Source: Mastigocoleus sp. MO_188.B34
GTDB taxonomy: Bacteria; Cyanobacteriota; Cyanobacteriia; Cyanobacteriales; Nostocaceae
NCBI RefSeq assembly: GCF_030065675.1
Contig: NZ_JASJDK010000002.1
Location: forward strand, 62,001 to 126,000
Direction of reading: 5' to 3'
Length of the DNA stretch: 64,000 nucleotides
This document shows positions 7,478-15,451 of the stretch, one piece after another. Every line of letters starts with the position of its first letter. Positions within the stretch are counted from its first letter, which is position 1. The notes under the pieces were generated by a model. The model saw nothing but the letters and a program-made list of their open reading frames with translations. It made no database searches and was not told where the DNA came from. A program made the position numbers and the translations under genes.

Positions 7478-9481
7478 TTGTTGTTAGCTGAATTTGCTCC
7501 ACTTGCTTTAATCGCGATCGCATCTACAGGTATAAATAAACTGCAATCTCTTTGTGTGTCTTCGTCAGGAATACCAAAAGATAGTGCAACTATTTGGGTT
7601 CCAGAGTCTTGTGCTGGAATTACAGGAACACAAGTTTACAATACTTCCCTGAAAAAACACGTAGCCAGTTTATGGTACAACCAAAAGGCATTTGTTTTTT
7701 GTTTGGCTACAGGTGCAGTCGTGAGATTAATAGCACCTTTACTAGGAAATAAATCCAGCGATCCCGCAGTGTTGGTGATTGACGAAAAAGGACAATTTGT
7801 CATTAGTTTGTGTGGTGGACATCAAGGGGGCGGGGATCGATTAGCACAACTAATTGCTACAAAAATTGGCGCAACGCCCATATTAACTGGTGCTTCAGCT
7901 AGTTTAGAATTACCAGCTGTGGATATGTTGGGAGTTCCCTTCGGTTGGTGTAGGGGTAAAGGAGACTGGACTGCTGTCAGTGCATCTGTAGTGAGGGGCG
8001 AACCTGTACAAGTAGTTCAAGAAGCTGGTTCTACTATATGGCGAACAGCAAAGGGTGTGGAAAAATCTTCTCTGTGTTTTGAAGAAACTGTTGATACTAC
8101 AGCTAAAATTTGGATTACTTATAAGTCTTTTACAGATAAAAATTCTACCCATAAACCTTCTACCCATAAATCTTCTACGCAGAATTCACCATTTAAACTC
8201 AAAGATCAGAATTATACTGAGCAACCTGAAAAATCAATAGTTACCTGGTATCCAAAAGTTTTGTGGGTTGGAATTGGTTGCGAACGAGGAACGCCACGAA
8301 AGGTAATAGAAGCTGCAATTAAAAATACTTTTCAAGAATATCAACTAGCAAAAGATGCGATCGCAGGTATTGCCACCATTGATATTAAATCGGATGAAGT
8401 GGGTTTAGTAGAATTGTGCGCAAACAATAATTTACCCCTGAGAACTTTTAGCCGCGAAATTCTCAAAAATATATCGGTACCCAATCCTTCCCAAATAGTC
8501 GCGAAGGAAGTGGGAACACCTAGTGTAGCCGAAGCTGCAGCTTTATTGGCTGCTTTAATTCCTTCCCACACTGACAAGGAATTAACTGACAAGGAATTAA
8601 CTGAAGAGATATTGAATTCCAGTCAGGGGAAAACCAAAGGGGAAATGCTAATTCCCAAACAGATTTTTCGTTTAGAAGGACAACCTGGTGCAGTGACAGT
8701 TGCTGTCACCAAATCGGAAAGAGAATATACAGGTAGAAAAGGCAAAATTTTACTTGTAGGTACTGGACCCGGAGAATTACAACAAATTACACCCGCAGCC
8801 AAAACTGCGATCGCATCTGTGGATGCAGTCATTGGTTATGGTCTTTATCTCGATTTAATTAGCCCTTTGTTAAGAACAGGGCAAATAATAGAAGCATTAC
8901 CAATTACAAAGGAAAGACAACGAGCCCAAAGAGCAATTGAATTGGCTAATTGGGGTTTAAGTGTAGCTGTTGTTTCCTCAGGTGATTGTGGAATTTACGG
9001 TATGGCGGGATTAGTCCTGGAAGAATTACAAGTTTGTGGTTGGGATGGGAAAACTCCTGGGATCGAAATTTTTCCTGGTATTACTGCTTTGCAAGCAGCA
9101 GCTTCCCGGGTAGGAACGCCATTAATGCATGATTTTTGTGCCATCAGCTTAAGCGATCTACTGACGCCTTGGGAGGTAATTGAAAAACGTTTACAAGCTG
9201 CTGCTGCTGCCGATTTTGTCACAGCTTTATATAATCCCAAATCGAAAACCCGTACGGAACAATTAACAATCGCCACAAATATTTTTTTACAACATCGCAA
9301 TCCAAACACAACAGTTGCAGTAGTTCGTTCGGCTTATCGCGAAGACGAGCAAATTACTATCACTACTTTAGATAAATTATTGGATGTTTCTGTGGATATG
9401 CTAACTATAGTTTTAATTGGTAACCAAAGTACACGTAACTACTGTGAATGGATGATAACTCCACGAGGGTATATTAATTAA
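7478..9481 (+). CDS. cobJ: CbiG-CobJ fusion (precorrin-3B C17-methyltransferase)
   Basis: A 667-residue bifunctional cobalamin-synthesis enzyme. Residues 1 to about 380 are CbiG-like (cobalt-precorrin-5A hydrolase type). They contain the C-A-G-I-T-G-T-Q-V and F-C-L-A-T-G-A-V-V-R segments and, after a low-complexity linker rich in S, T and K, W-V-G-I-G-C-E-R-G-T-P. Residues about 425-667 are the S-adenosylmethionine methyltransferase CobJ/CbiH: G-K-I-L-L-V-G-T-G-P-G, then V-V-S-S-G-D-C-G-I-Y-G-M-A-G, then L-Y-N-P-K-S-K-T-R. The fusion order is as I recall from other cyanobacteria. The start is a TTG (7478 or 7481) with no convincing ribosome-binding site, so the N-terminus is uncertain. Confidence 0.9.
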   Translation: MLLAEFAPLALIAIASTGINKLQSLCVSSSGIPKDSATIWVPESCAGITGTQVYNTSLKKHVASLWYNQKAFVFCLATGAVVRLIAPLLGNKSSDPAVLVIDEKGQFVISLCGGHQGGGDRLAQLIATKIGATPILTGASASLELPAVDMLGVPFGWCRGKGDWTAVSASVVRGEPVQVVQEAGSTIWRTAKGVEKSSLCFEETVDTTAKIWITYKSFTDKNSTHKPSTHKSSTQNSPFKLKDQNYTEQPEKSIVTWYPKVLWVGIGCERGTPRKVIEAAIKNTFQEYQLAKDAIAGIATIDIKSDEVGLVELCANNNLPLRTFSREILKNISVPNPSQIVAKEVGTPSVAEAAALLAALIPSHTDKELTDKELTEEILNSSQGKTKGEMLIPKQIFRLEGQPGAVTVAVTKSEREYTGRKGKILLVGTGPGELQQITPAAKTAIASVDAVIGYGLYLDLISPLLRTGQIIEALPITKERQRAQRAIELANWGLSVAVVSSGDCGIYGMAGLVLEELQVCGWDGKTPGIEIFPGITALQAAASRVGTPLMHDFCAISLSDLLTPWEVIEKRLQAAAAADFVTALYNPKSKTRTEQLTIATNIFLQHRNPNTTVAVVRSAYREDEQITITTLDKLLDVSVDMLTIVLIGNQSTRNYCEWMITPRGYIN

Positions 9482-9504
9482 GTCAAAAGTAAAAAGTAAA
9501 AAGT

Positions 9505-9571
9505 CATTAGCGGATCCGTAAGGTAGCGGCTCCGTAGGTAGCGCAGCTATAGCTATAGCGTGTCCGTAGGA
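9505..9571. repeat. Dispersed palindromic repeat, copy A
   Basis: A short GC-richer patch with the core CCGTAGGTAGCGCAGCTAT followed by AGCTATAGC. The same core recurs at 20454-20481 and, altered, at 15290-15335. It is noncoding and lies just after cobJ. It belongs to a dispersed repeat family of this genome rather than to a gene. Confidence 0.65.
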
Positions 9572-9640
9572 CATAATACAGAAGTCAGGAATCAGGAGAC
9601 AGGAATCAGGAGGTTGATTAAAACGAAATAAATTCATCTC

Positions 9641-9758
9641 CCATTACCTATTACCCATTACCCATTACCCATTACCTATTACTCATTACTCATTACTCAT
9701 TACTCATTACTCATTACTCATTACCCATTACCCATTCTCATTACTCATTACTCATTAC
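9641..9758. repeat. Heptameric short tandem repeat (CCATTAC/TCATTAC)
   Basis: About 17 head-to-tail 7-bp units: CCATTAC and CTATTAC first, then mainly TCATTAC, with one disrupted unit near 9732-9738. Such short tandemly repeated heptamers are a hallmark of heterocystous cyanobacterial genomes. It occupies the gap between convergent cobJ and the holin-like gene. There are no spacers, so it is not CRISPR. Confidence 0.9.
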
Positions 9759-9768
9759 TCATCTTCTA

Positions 9769-10131
9769 TCAAGTAGGTCTAAGTATATAGTTAATAGAAC
9801 TACAAACAAAAGATAGAACAATTGAACCCAACAAAGCTGCTATTGGTCCTTCAATGATAAAACCATAGCTAGGAGTCAAGACGCTTGCAATCCAGAGAGT
9901 AAAACCATTAACCACAAATGTAAATAAGCCAAAAGTTAATAAAGTAATTGGAGAAGCTAAAACTCTCAGAATTGGTCGAATAATAGCATTGACAATCCCA
10001 ATTACTAATGCAGCTAATAAGGCTGTCATAAAATTATCAACTTTAAAACCAATATTGATGTAATGAAGAATACTAGAAGTAATAAGTAAGGCAAAAGCAG
10101 TGCCTATCCAAGTGAATAAAAAACGTCGCAT
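9769..10131 (-). CDS. Phage-holin-family (YvlD-like) membrane protein
   Basis: A 120-residue, very hydrophobic protein with four predicted membrane helices (about 4-22, 35-52, 62-84 and 92-115). The pattern I-G-I-V-N-A-I-I-R-P-I-L-R-V-L-A-S-P-I-T-L-L-T-F-G-L is typical of the small four-helix family named after mycobacteriophage holins (YvlD/DUF360-like). The chromosomal members have no known role in lysis. No prophage genes adjoin it, so the holin name should be taken as family only. A start at MRRFLFTW fits the first helix. Confidence 0.85.
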   Translation of the reverse strand: MRRFLFTWIGTAFALLITSSILHYINIGFKVDNFMTALLAALVIGIVNAIIRPILRVLASPITLLTFGLFTFVVNGFTLWIASVLTPSYGFIIEGPIAALLGSIVLSFVCSSINYILRPT

Positions 10132-10439
10132 AACCTTTTTTAATTAATCAGCGGGAAGTAAGAATTATCTGATACATGAGTACTTATTGCACCCCAAAAC
10201 CTCAAAATCAATACTTTAATTAAAATCAATGCTTTAAACTAAAGACTGACTTGTCCTGCATCAAAACAAGCAAAGAATATCAGTATATGACTTCCCTACA
10301 GAAAAATGTGGAAAAATAACTCTCTTCCTGCTGTCAATTCGATGTTGGGGAATAGTAATCGGGAAAAATTAGTTTAATATATCAGAATTATCCCACCTAT
10401 AGGCTGTGTACTGTAAAACACTACCAATCTTACTTTAGG
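10132..10439. other. Intergenic, no feature recognised
   Basis: About 310 bases between two genes that are both on the minus strand. A near-duplicate pair, AATCAATACTTTAATTAAA and AATCAATGCTTTAA, occurs at about 10207-10238. I see no gene, RNA or convincing terminator. Confidence 0.5.
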
Positions 10440-11336
10440 TTAGCGTCTAATCTGTCGATTAATAATTTGCCAAGTTGCTCCACCAACAACGCCATCGGCT
10501 TCTAATCCGTAACGTTTTTGTAATGCCTTAACTGCTGTTTCTGTTAGGGAGCCAAAGTCTCCATCTATACCAGTTTTCAGGAAACCCAGTCTTTTTAATT
10601 GTTTTTGTAATTTTAATACTTCTGCACCACGCATTCCCAAACGTAAAATTGGAAATCCTTGTGCAGTATATTGAATTTCAGGTTTTTTAGAAGAACTGGG
10701 TTTCTTACTAGAAGATGAAGTGGAGTTTTGATTTGATGATGGACTTTTTCTCGCGGGTTTCTTTCTCGGAGGTTTTACTGGTCTTGGTTCTGGACGAGTT
10801 GGAATATTTCGGGTAACTTCTTCAGAATCGATCTCATTTCCTCTAATAGTCGCGACTTCCGAAGGAACGGGAAAGTCTGAGTTATTATTTCCACTTGCAC
10901 TTTCTCCAGCAGGTGGAATAGGAAACAAAGTTTCCCAAGTATTATTATCAACAATACCGCTTGGAATTAAACCCGCAGCGACCTGAAAACTAGAAACGGC
11001 GTTAGCGGTATTTTTGTCATAAACTCCATCTACTTCCCCTGAATAAAAATTCAAGAGTTTCAAAGCTGCTTGCAATTCTGAAACAAATGCTCCTTTACTA
11101 CCCACTTGTAAATTTGGGCGAGAAACTTTTCCTTTAATAATTACTTGGTAATTTGGCTCTTGTGCACCAACTGAGACAGCACTAACAGAGCCGATCGCCA
11201 AAGGTATTAAAGAACAAAGTAATAATAAATGAAATTGACTGCTAGGAGATATATTCAATGACAATGCTGAGCGCAAGCTGTTGAAAATACTTGCTTTCTC
11301 CATCGCGATCGTGGAATTAGTCCCCGAATACTTCAT
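10440..11336 (-). CDS. Secreted peptidoglycan-binding protein, two PGB domains
   Basis: A 298-residue exported protein. A hydrophobic segment at about 38-58 (L-L-L-L-C-S-L-I-P-L-A-I-G) ends in V-S-V-G-A-Q, a plausible signal cleavage site. PG_binding_1 domain one (about 80-137) has G-S-K-G-A-F-V-S-E-L-Q and G-V-Y-D-K-N-T-A-N-A-V-S-S-F-Q. A 75-residue linker rich in P, S and K follows. Domain two (about 230-296) has L-G-M-R-G-A-E-V-L-K-L-Q-K-Q-L and G-D-F-G-S-L-T-E-T-A-V-K-A-L-Q. It probably anchors in the cell wall, and no catalytic domain is present. A downstream Met at residue 12 would leave a shorter N-region. Its partner is unknown. Confidence 0.88.
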   Translation of the reverse strand: MKYSGTNSTIAMEKASIFNSLRSALSLNISPSSQFHLLLLCSLIPLAIGSVSAVSVGAQEPNYQVIIKGKVSRPNLQVGSKGAFVSELQAALKLLNFYSGEVDGVYDKNTANAVSSFQVAAGLIPSGIVDNNTWETLFPIPPAGESASGNNNSDFPVPSEVATIRGNEIDSEEVTRNIPTRPEPRPVKPPRKKPARKSPSSNQNSTSSSSKKPSSSKKPEIQYTAQGFPILRLGMRGAEVLKLQKQLKRLGFLKTGIDGDFGSLTETAVKALQKRYGLEADGVVGGATWQIINRQIRR

Positions 11337-11708
11337 GCTTTACAGTTTTGAAATATAGTTTTGAAATTTTTCTAGAGTTGGTGAATCATCCTAGATTTAA
11401 TGAATAATTCCTAAAATTAATGAAGAATTATCTCGAAAATTTAGTAATTATTTCTAGAACTGGTAAATATTGCTGAAATTATTCCAATTACAGCGACAGT
11501 GTCTTGGGAGTTTATAGATTACAGGATCGAATTGCCTTATGCCAAATGTTAAAAACGTTTCATCTTAAAACTGTTTATAAAAACAAAAAACACATTCACA
11601 AACATATTCACACTTTTGGGGTATACACAGTTCCTTTTATCGCTCTGCATAGCTTCAAAAAGAGCAATCTGTCTTGGCTCATGAATCCTGCATTTTTCAA
11701 TCAAACCA
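11337..11708. other. Intergenic, repeated TTCTAGA-type stretches
   Basis: A/T-rich DNA containing loosely repeated units around 11360-11465 of the type ATTTCTAGAACTGG and AATAATTCCTAAAATTAATGAA. There is no supportable gene: a 75-codon open stretch on the plus strand runs into the M16 gene and has no coding character. Confidence 0.5.
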
Positions 11709-12989
11709 CTATACTAATGACACAGTATTAACCGCTTCTTTTTGACCCACTAAGGACACATAAGGTTCCCATAAGTATTTACGAGCACAAGCAAGTGCAT
11801 TTTCTTGGGTCACAGCGGTAATTTGTTCTTGAAACCTGCGATCAAAGTCTATCCCCAAACCTAAAATCTCATACCAACCATAGATTTGAGCAATTTGGGC
11901 GTTTGTTTGCTTCCCGAGGGCGTATTGTCCCAGAATTTTATTCTTTGCTGCAATTAAAGCTGATTCAGAAATTTCTTTGCTTGAAAGTAAATCAACTTCT
12001 TTACGTAATCCTGCAAGGGCTGTACTGGTGTTGTTAGGAGCTGTACCCATATAAACTATAAATGAAGCGGGGAATAGTCTAGTGGGGTAAAAAGCCGAAA
12101 CATCGTAAGCCAAACCTCTTTTTTCCCGTAACTCTACAAACAAACGGCTAGAAAGTCCATTTCCTAAATACGTTGAGATTAACTTTAGGGAAGCATAATC
12201 GGGAGAAAGCACCGAAGTACCCAAATAACCCAACATAATAATAGATTGTTGAGTTGCTTGAGGAGTGATTTGATGTTGTGGTGCAGCACTTATATCTGGT
12301 AGCTCGAGTTCTGGTGGCTTTGACTCTGTTGTAGATTCCCAATCACCAAAAACATCTTCAACTAAAGCGACAGCTTCATCAGAGGTAATTTTTCCGGCAA
12401 TACTAATTACCATATTATCCGGACGGAAATAGGTTTTGTGATATTGTTCTATGTCATCCCGAGAAATACTCGCCATGGTCGTCTCATTTCCCAGTACTGA
12501 CATGGAGTAGGGATGATTTTGATACATTACCTGCCGCAGTTTCTCGAACGCCACCGAAAATGGCTGTTCTTTTTGAGAACGAATATCTTGTAGGGCGATA
12601 CGTTGTTCGAGTTCTACTTCTGCTTGGGGAAATGTTGGCGTTCGTAAAATTTTGGCAGCCAACTTTAAAATTTCTGTAAAGTCAGTGGTGACGGTTTTCA
12701 AGGACAATAAAAAGTAGTCAGGAGTGGTATCTGCACCTAAACTTGCTCCTACTGACTCCACTTTCTCGGCAATTTCCAGACTAGAGAGTCCGGAACATCC
12801 TTTGGTTAAAACGGCTGAAAGTAAATGGGCTAAACCTGATTGCTGGGGCTGTTCGTTGCAACTCCCCGCCCGGAAAAAAATCCGCGCTGCGATAATATCA
12901 CAAGTTGAATTTTCTGAGGATAGCACTACAATTCCATTCGGAAGAACAGTGCGATTGATGGTAGATCTGAGCAGCGAGATTGTTGTCAT
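11709..12989 (-). CDS. M16 peptidase-like protein without zinc motif
   Basis: A 426-residue M16 (insulinase/processing-peptidase) family protein in which the zinc-binding H-x-x-E-H is replaced by H-L-L-S-A at 55-59, so it should not be catalytic. It keeps the C-terminal-half signature S-S-R-L-F-V-E-L-R-E-K-R-G-L-A-Y-D-V that binds substrate in the inactive partner of two-subunit M16 enzymes. It lies 96 bases downstream of an active-type M16 gene on the same strand, so the two probably form a heterodimer, like the alpha and beta subunits of mitochondrial processing peptidase. The substrate is unknown. Confidence 0.9.
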   Translation of the reverse strand: MTTISLLRSTINRTVLPNGIVVLSSENSTCDIIAARIFFRAGSCNEQPQQSGLAHLLSAVLTKGCSGLSSLEIAEKVESVGASLGADTTPDYFLLSLKTVTTDFTEILKLAAKILRTPTFPQAEVELEQRIALQDIRSQKEQPFSVAFEKLRQVMYQNHPYSMSVLGNETTMASISRDDIEQYHKTYFRPDNMVISIAGKITSDEAVALVEDVFGDWESTTESKPPELELPDISAAPQHQITPQATQQSIIMLGYLGTSVLSPDYASLKLISTYLGNGLSSRLFVELREKRGLAYDVSAFYPTRLFPASFIVYMGTAPNNTSTALAGLRKEVDLLSSKEISESALIAAKNKILGQYALGKQTNAQIAQIYGWYEILGLGIDFDRRFQEQITAVTQENALACARKYLWEPYVSLVGQKEAVNTVSLV

Positions 12990-13085
12990 TTGTGTTTTGT
13001 CCTTTGTCCTTCGTCACAAGCCATTAAACACTAGTCAAAAATAAAAACTAGCGAACAATCTACATTTAATGACTGATAACGTTTA

Positions 13086-14324
13086 TTAGGGTTTCAATAT
13101 ACCCACCGCATAATTACTCGGTGAGAGGTATTCTTGGGCGATTTTTTGCAATTTTTGGCTGTCAAAGGACTGAATTTTTTCGGGATATGCAACTGCAAGC
13201 TCAACCTCAGCTATTGTGTTGTAATAACCATAAAGACCCGCCAGTTGATTGGGGGTTTCAGTAGAAAAGGCATAATCGTTACATAGTAGTCGTTGAGAAC
13301 GAGTAATTTCTTCTTCGCTCAATCCAAAAGAAATTAAATCTTCCAAATGATTGCGAATTAGTAACTCCACCCGTTCCAGATTTTTTGAATCTAACCAAGC
13401 TGTAATGGTAAATAAACTCGATTCTCTCTGTAAGGCGAAGTTACTATAAATTGACTGCACTAACTGTTGGTTTTCCCGCAAATCTCTAATCAGTCGAGAT
13501 GTTCGTCCCTGTGCCAATATTGCTGAAAGTAGATCTAAGCCATAAGCTACATCTAAATTTTCAACACCTGGTGTGATCCAGGCCATAATTAATCTAGCTT
13601 GTCCTAAGTTGGGCAAACTCATTTCTTGACGAGTAATACCCGACAATACTGGTTTTGTTATTTGCTGTGGTAATTCATAATCAGCACGTTTGGGAAAATA
13701 TTCGAATGCGCGATCGACTAATTCCAATGCAGAAGTAGATTCTATTCCCCCGACTACAACTACCGTAGTATTTTCCGGTTGGTAGTGAGTGTGATGAAAA
13801 CATCGCATCGCTTCCGGAGAATGCTGACGTACTTCGCTTTCAGCTCCTAATATTGGGCGTCCGTAAGGATGATTTTGGTAAATATCAGCAGCCAAAGACC
13901 GAAAGACCATCCAATCGGGATTATCTTGTGCTTGACGAATTTCTTCCAACACCACATCTCGCTCCCGGAGAAATTCGTCTTCGGGTATTGCCGCATTCAA
14001 AACTAATTCTCCCAAATCTGGCAAGGTTTCTTGGAGATGATTTGCCGCTGTCGTTAGAGAATAATGAACGTAGTCATAACTTGTTGCAGCATTCGTGACC
14101 CCACCTTGGTTCTCAATTTTTCGGTCGAAGACTCCTGCAGGTAATGTTGGAGTTCCTTTAAAAATCATATGTTCCAAAAAATGAGCAATCCCAAACCAAG
14201 GTTTAGGTTCCAAGGTTGTACCAGCACGTACCCAAACATCTGCCACAACTACAGGAGTGGTAGAAACCTCTTGATGTACGAATGTTAGACCATTATCTAA
14301 TTTGAAAACCGAAGCAGGAAACAC
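13086..14324 (-). CDS. M16 family zinc metallopeptidase
   Basis: A 412-residue M16B-type peptidase with the inverted zinc motif H-F-L-E-H at 48-52 in F-G-I-A-H-F-L-E-H-M-I-F-K-G-T. The downstream glutamate is in R-E-R-D-V-V-L-E-E-I-R at about 124-134. A second, non-catalytic M16 half occupies about 190-400. It would degrade or process short unfolded peptides, probably with the inactive partner encoded next. No signal peptide is evident; the sequence starts directly at the first strand, F-K-L-D-N-G-L-T-F-V. The two genes probably share a promoter in the AT-rich region above 14325. Confidence 0.93.
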   Translation of the reverse strand: MFPASVFKLDNGLTFVHQEVSTTPVVVADVWVRAGTTLEPKPWFGIAHFLEHMIFKGTPTLPAGVFDRKIENQGGVTNAATSYDYVHYSLTTAANHLQETLPDLGELVLNAAIPEDEFLRERDVVLEEIRQAQDNPDWMVFRSLAADIYQNHPYGRPILGAESEVRQHSPEAMRCFHHTHYQPENTTVVVVGGIESTSALELVDRAFEYFPKRADYELPQQITKPVLSGITRQEMSLPNLGQARLIMAWITPGVENLDVAYGLDLLSAILAQGRTSRLIRDLRENQQLVQSIYSNFALQRESSLFTITAWLDSKNLERVELLIRNHLEDLISFGLSEEEITRSQRLLCNDYAFSTETPNQLAGLYGYYNTIAEVELAVAYPEKIQSFDSQKLQKIAQEYLSPSNYAVGILKP

Positions 14325-14810
14325 GTCTTTATTTCAGTGCCTTAATAAGTTTTGCTGCTTTAAAGGACATTTTTATCCAATTTCTCTGCGATTTTAGCTT
14401 TTGTAAACTCATTAGTTAGAGTCTACTTATACGATTAATCTGTGCTTGTTATGGTAACAGGTTCTTCTGATTCAATCTTAATATATTATTAAATACCTTG
14501 TATAAAATATAATTATACCCATCTAGTGTTAACGTCTTTTATCAACACCTTCGTATTGAGTTACATAAATAATTTCTTATTATTCACATATGTTACACAT
14601 TATGTACAACTTCATATAATTTCAAGTCCCATCTTTAATTGTGTTGATATTAGCTTGACATTAAAATTAGTGGTGTAAGCAATGATTAAGAACCAGCATT
14701 TAACCCTAAAGCTAAAACCCTGAAATTAGAAATTTAAATTTAAAACCCTAAAACTAGAAATTTAAAACTAGAAATTTAAATCTAAAAACTTAATTCCAAG
14801 ACTAAATTAA
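14325..14810. other. AT-rich spacer with simple imperfect repeats
   Basis: Noncoding DNA between the M16 operon and the 6S RNA gene. From about 14698 to 14790 it holds imperfect direct copies of AAACTAGAAATTTAAA and TTAAAACCCT. It presumably carries the M16 promoter, which I cannot place. Confidence 0.55.
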
Positions 14811-14864
14811 ACACCCAAATTAAAATAAACACCCAAATTAAAATAAACACCCAAATTAAAATTA
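14811..14864. repeat. Three tandem 18-bp repeats
   Basis: Three head-to-tail 18-bp units of ACACCCAAATTAAAATAA: 14811-14828, 14829-14846 and 14847-14864. The last ends ATTA instead of ATAA. The final unit runs into the T-rich tail (on the minus strand) of the 6S RNA terminator. Confidence 0.9.
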
Positions 14865-14898
14865 AAGCTCCCAAGCCTACTTACTGGCTCCAGGAGCT
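14855..14898 (-). terminator. Intrinsic terminator of the 6S RNA gene
   Basis: On the minus strand AGCTCC (14898-14893) pairs with GGGAGCT (14872-14866). An inner AGCC/GGCT stem lies within, and TTAATTTTAATTT follows. It starts about 10 bases after the predicted 3' end of the 6S RNA. Confidence 0.75.
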
Positions 14899-14907
14899 AA
14901 ATTATTT

Positions 14908-15092
14908 GGGTTAGCCGCAACGCCGTTTTACCTAAGTTTATGACCTGGTAAAACCAGGTGGGCACCTTGCATCTCGTTTGAAGTTTCCGGATACTGGTCC
15001 GGTTTACCGCTACAAGACGACTTTGGTTCCCTTACTTATTAAAGTCATAGATCACAAAACTTTAATGGCAGTCACCAACGTCTCAGCCAACC
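14908..15092 (-). ncRNA. ssaA: 6S RNA
   Basis: A predicted RNA of about 185 nt that binds RNA polymerase holoenzyme and dampens transcription. The ends pair as 6S RNAs do: 5' GGUUGGCU with 3' GGCUAACC, including wobble pairs. The interior has the GGUGCCCACCUGG stretch and the stem ACCUGG..CCAGGU on the 3' side. Length, closing stem and location directly downstream of purK on the same strand agree with what is known of cyanobacterial ssaA. It has its own promoter (15099-15126) and intrinsic terminator. The exact ends are inferred. Confidence 0.85.
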
Positions 15093-15098
15093 GTCATT

Positions 15099-15126
15099 AT
15101 TATAGCCTTTAATCCGAAATTGTCTA
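15099..15126 (-). promoter_or_regulatory. Promoter of the 6S RNA gene
   Basis: On the minus strand, a -35 TAGACA (15126-15121), a 16-bp spacer and a perfect -10 TATAAT (15104-15099). The start is expected near 15092, at the first base of the closing stem. It is the clearest sigma-70 promoter I found in the window. Confidence 0.75.
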
Positions 15127-15139
15127 GTGGTTATTGGAA

Positions 15140-15425
15140 ACCGGTATATGGCTAACGCCACGCATTAGCGTAGCGTGTTAGCCCGCGCCTATGTCTACGA
15201 CACGCTTTGCTAACGGCGAACGTCCCAAAGGGGCGCGCAACTCGTAAGGTTATTACCTAGAGCCTGCGGGGATGGCAGATCCGTTCGGAACGTAGCGCAG
15301 CTATAGGTAACGTAGTTATAGCCTCTAGCTATAGCTGCGCTAACGACGCAAGCCGCGTGCATTTGTCGCTAGACGCGTCCAAGCCGGTACGCTATTGCTA
15401 GCCGCTAACGGTAATTGGCAATTTA
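15140..15425. repeat. Block of palindromic dispersed repeats
   Basis: A GC-richer stretch made of overlapping palindromic words such as GCTAACGCCACGC, TAGCGTAGCGTGTTAGC, CTATAGCTGCGC and GCTAGCCGCTAACGG. It contains a version of the GTAGCGCAGCTATAG core seen at 9533 and 20454. It has no coding character and separates purK from the 6S promoter. Similar words recur at 19205-19335, 21985-22032 and 36280-36300. Confidence 0.7.
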
Positions 15426-15451
15426 AACCAATTATTTCATTGAAAAAAGAT

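Noticed and set aside
9769-10131. Prophage remnant, from the holin-family name
   Set aside because: Chromosomal members of this family are common and no other phage gene is nearby.
11504-11731. 75-codon plus-strand open frame
   Set aside because: It overlaps the end of the M16 gene, has Lys/His-rich simple composition and no ribosome-binding site.
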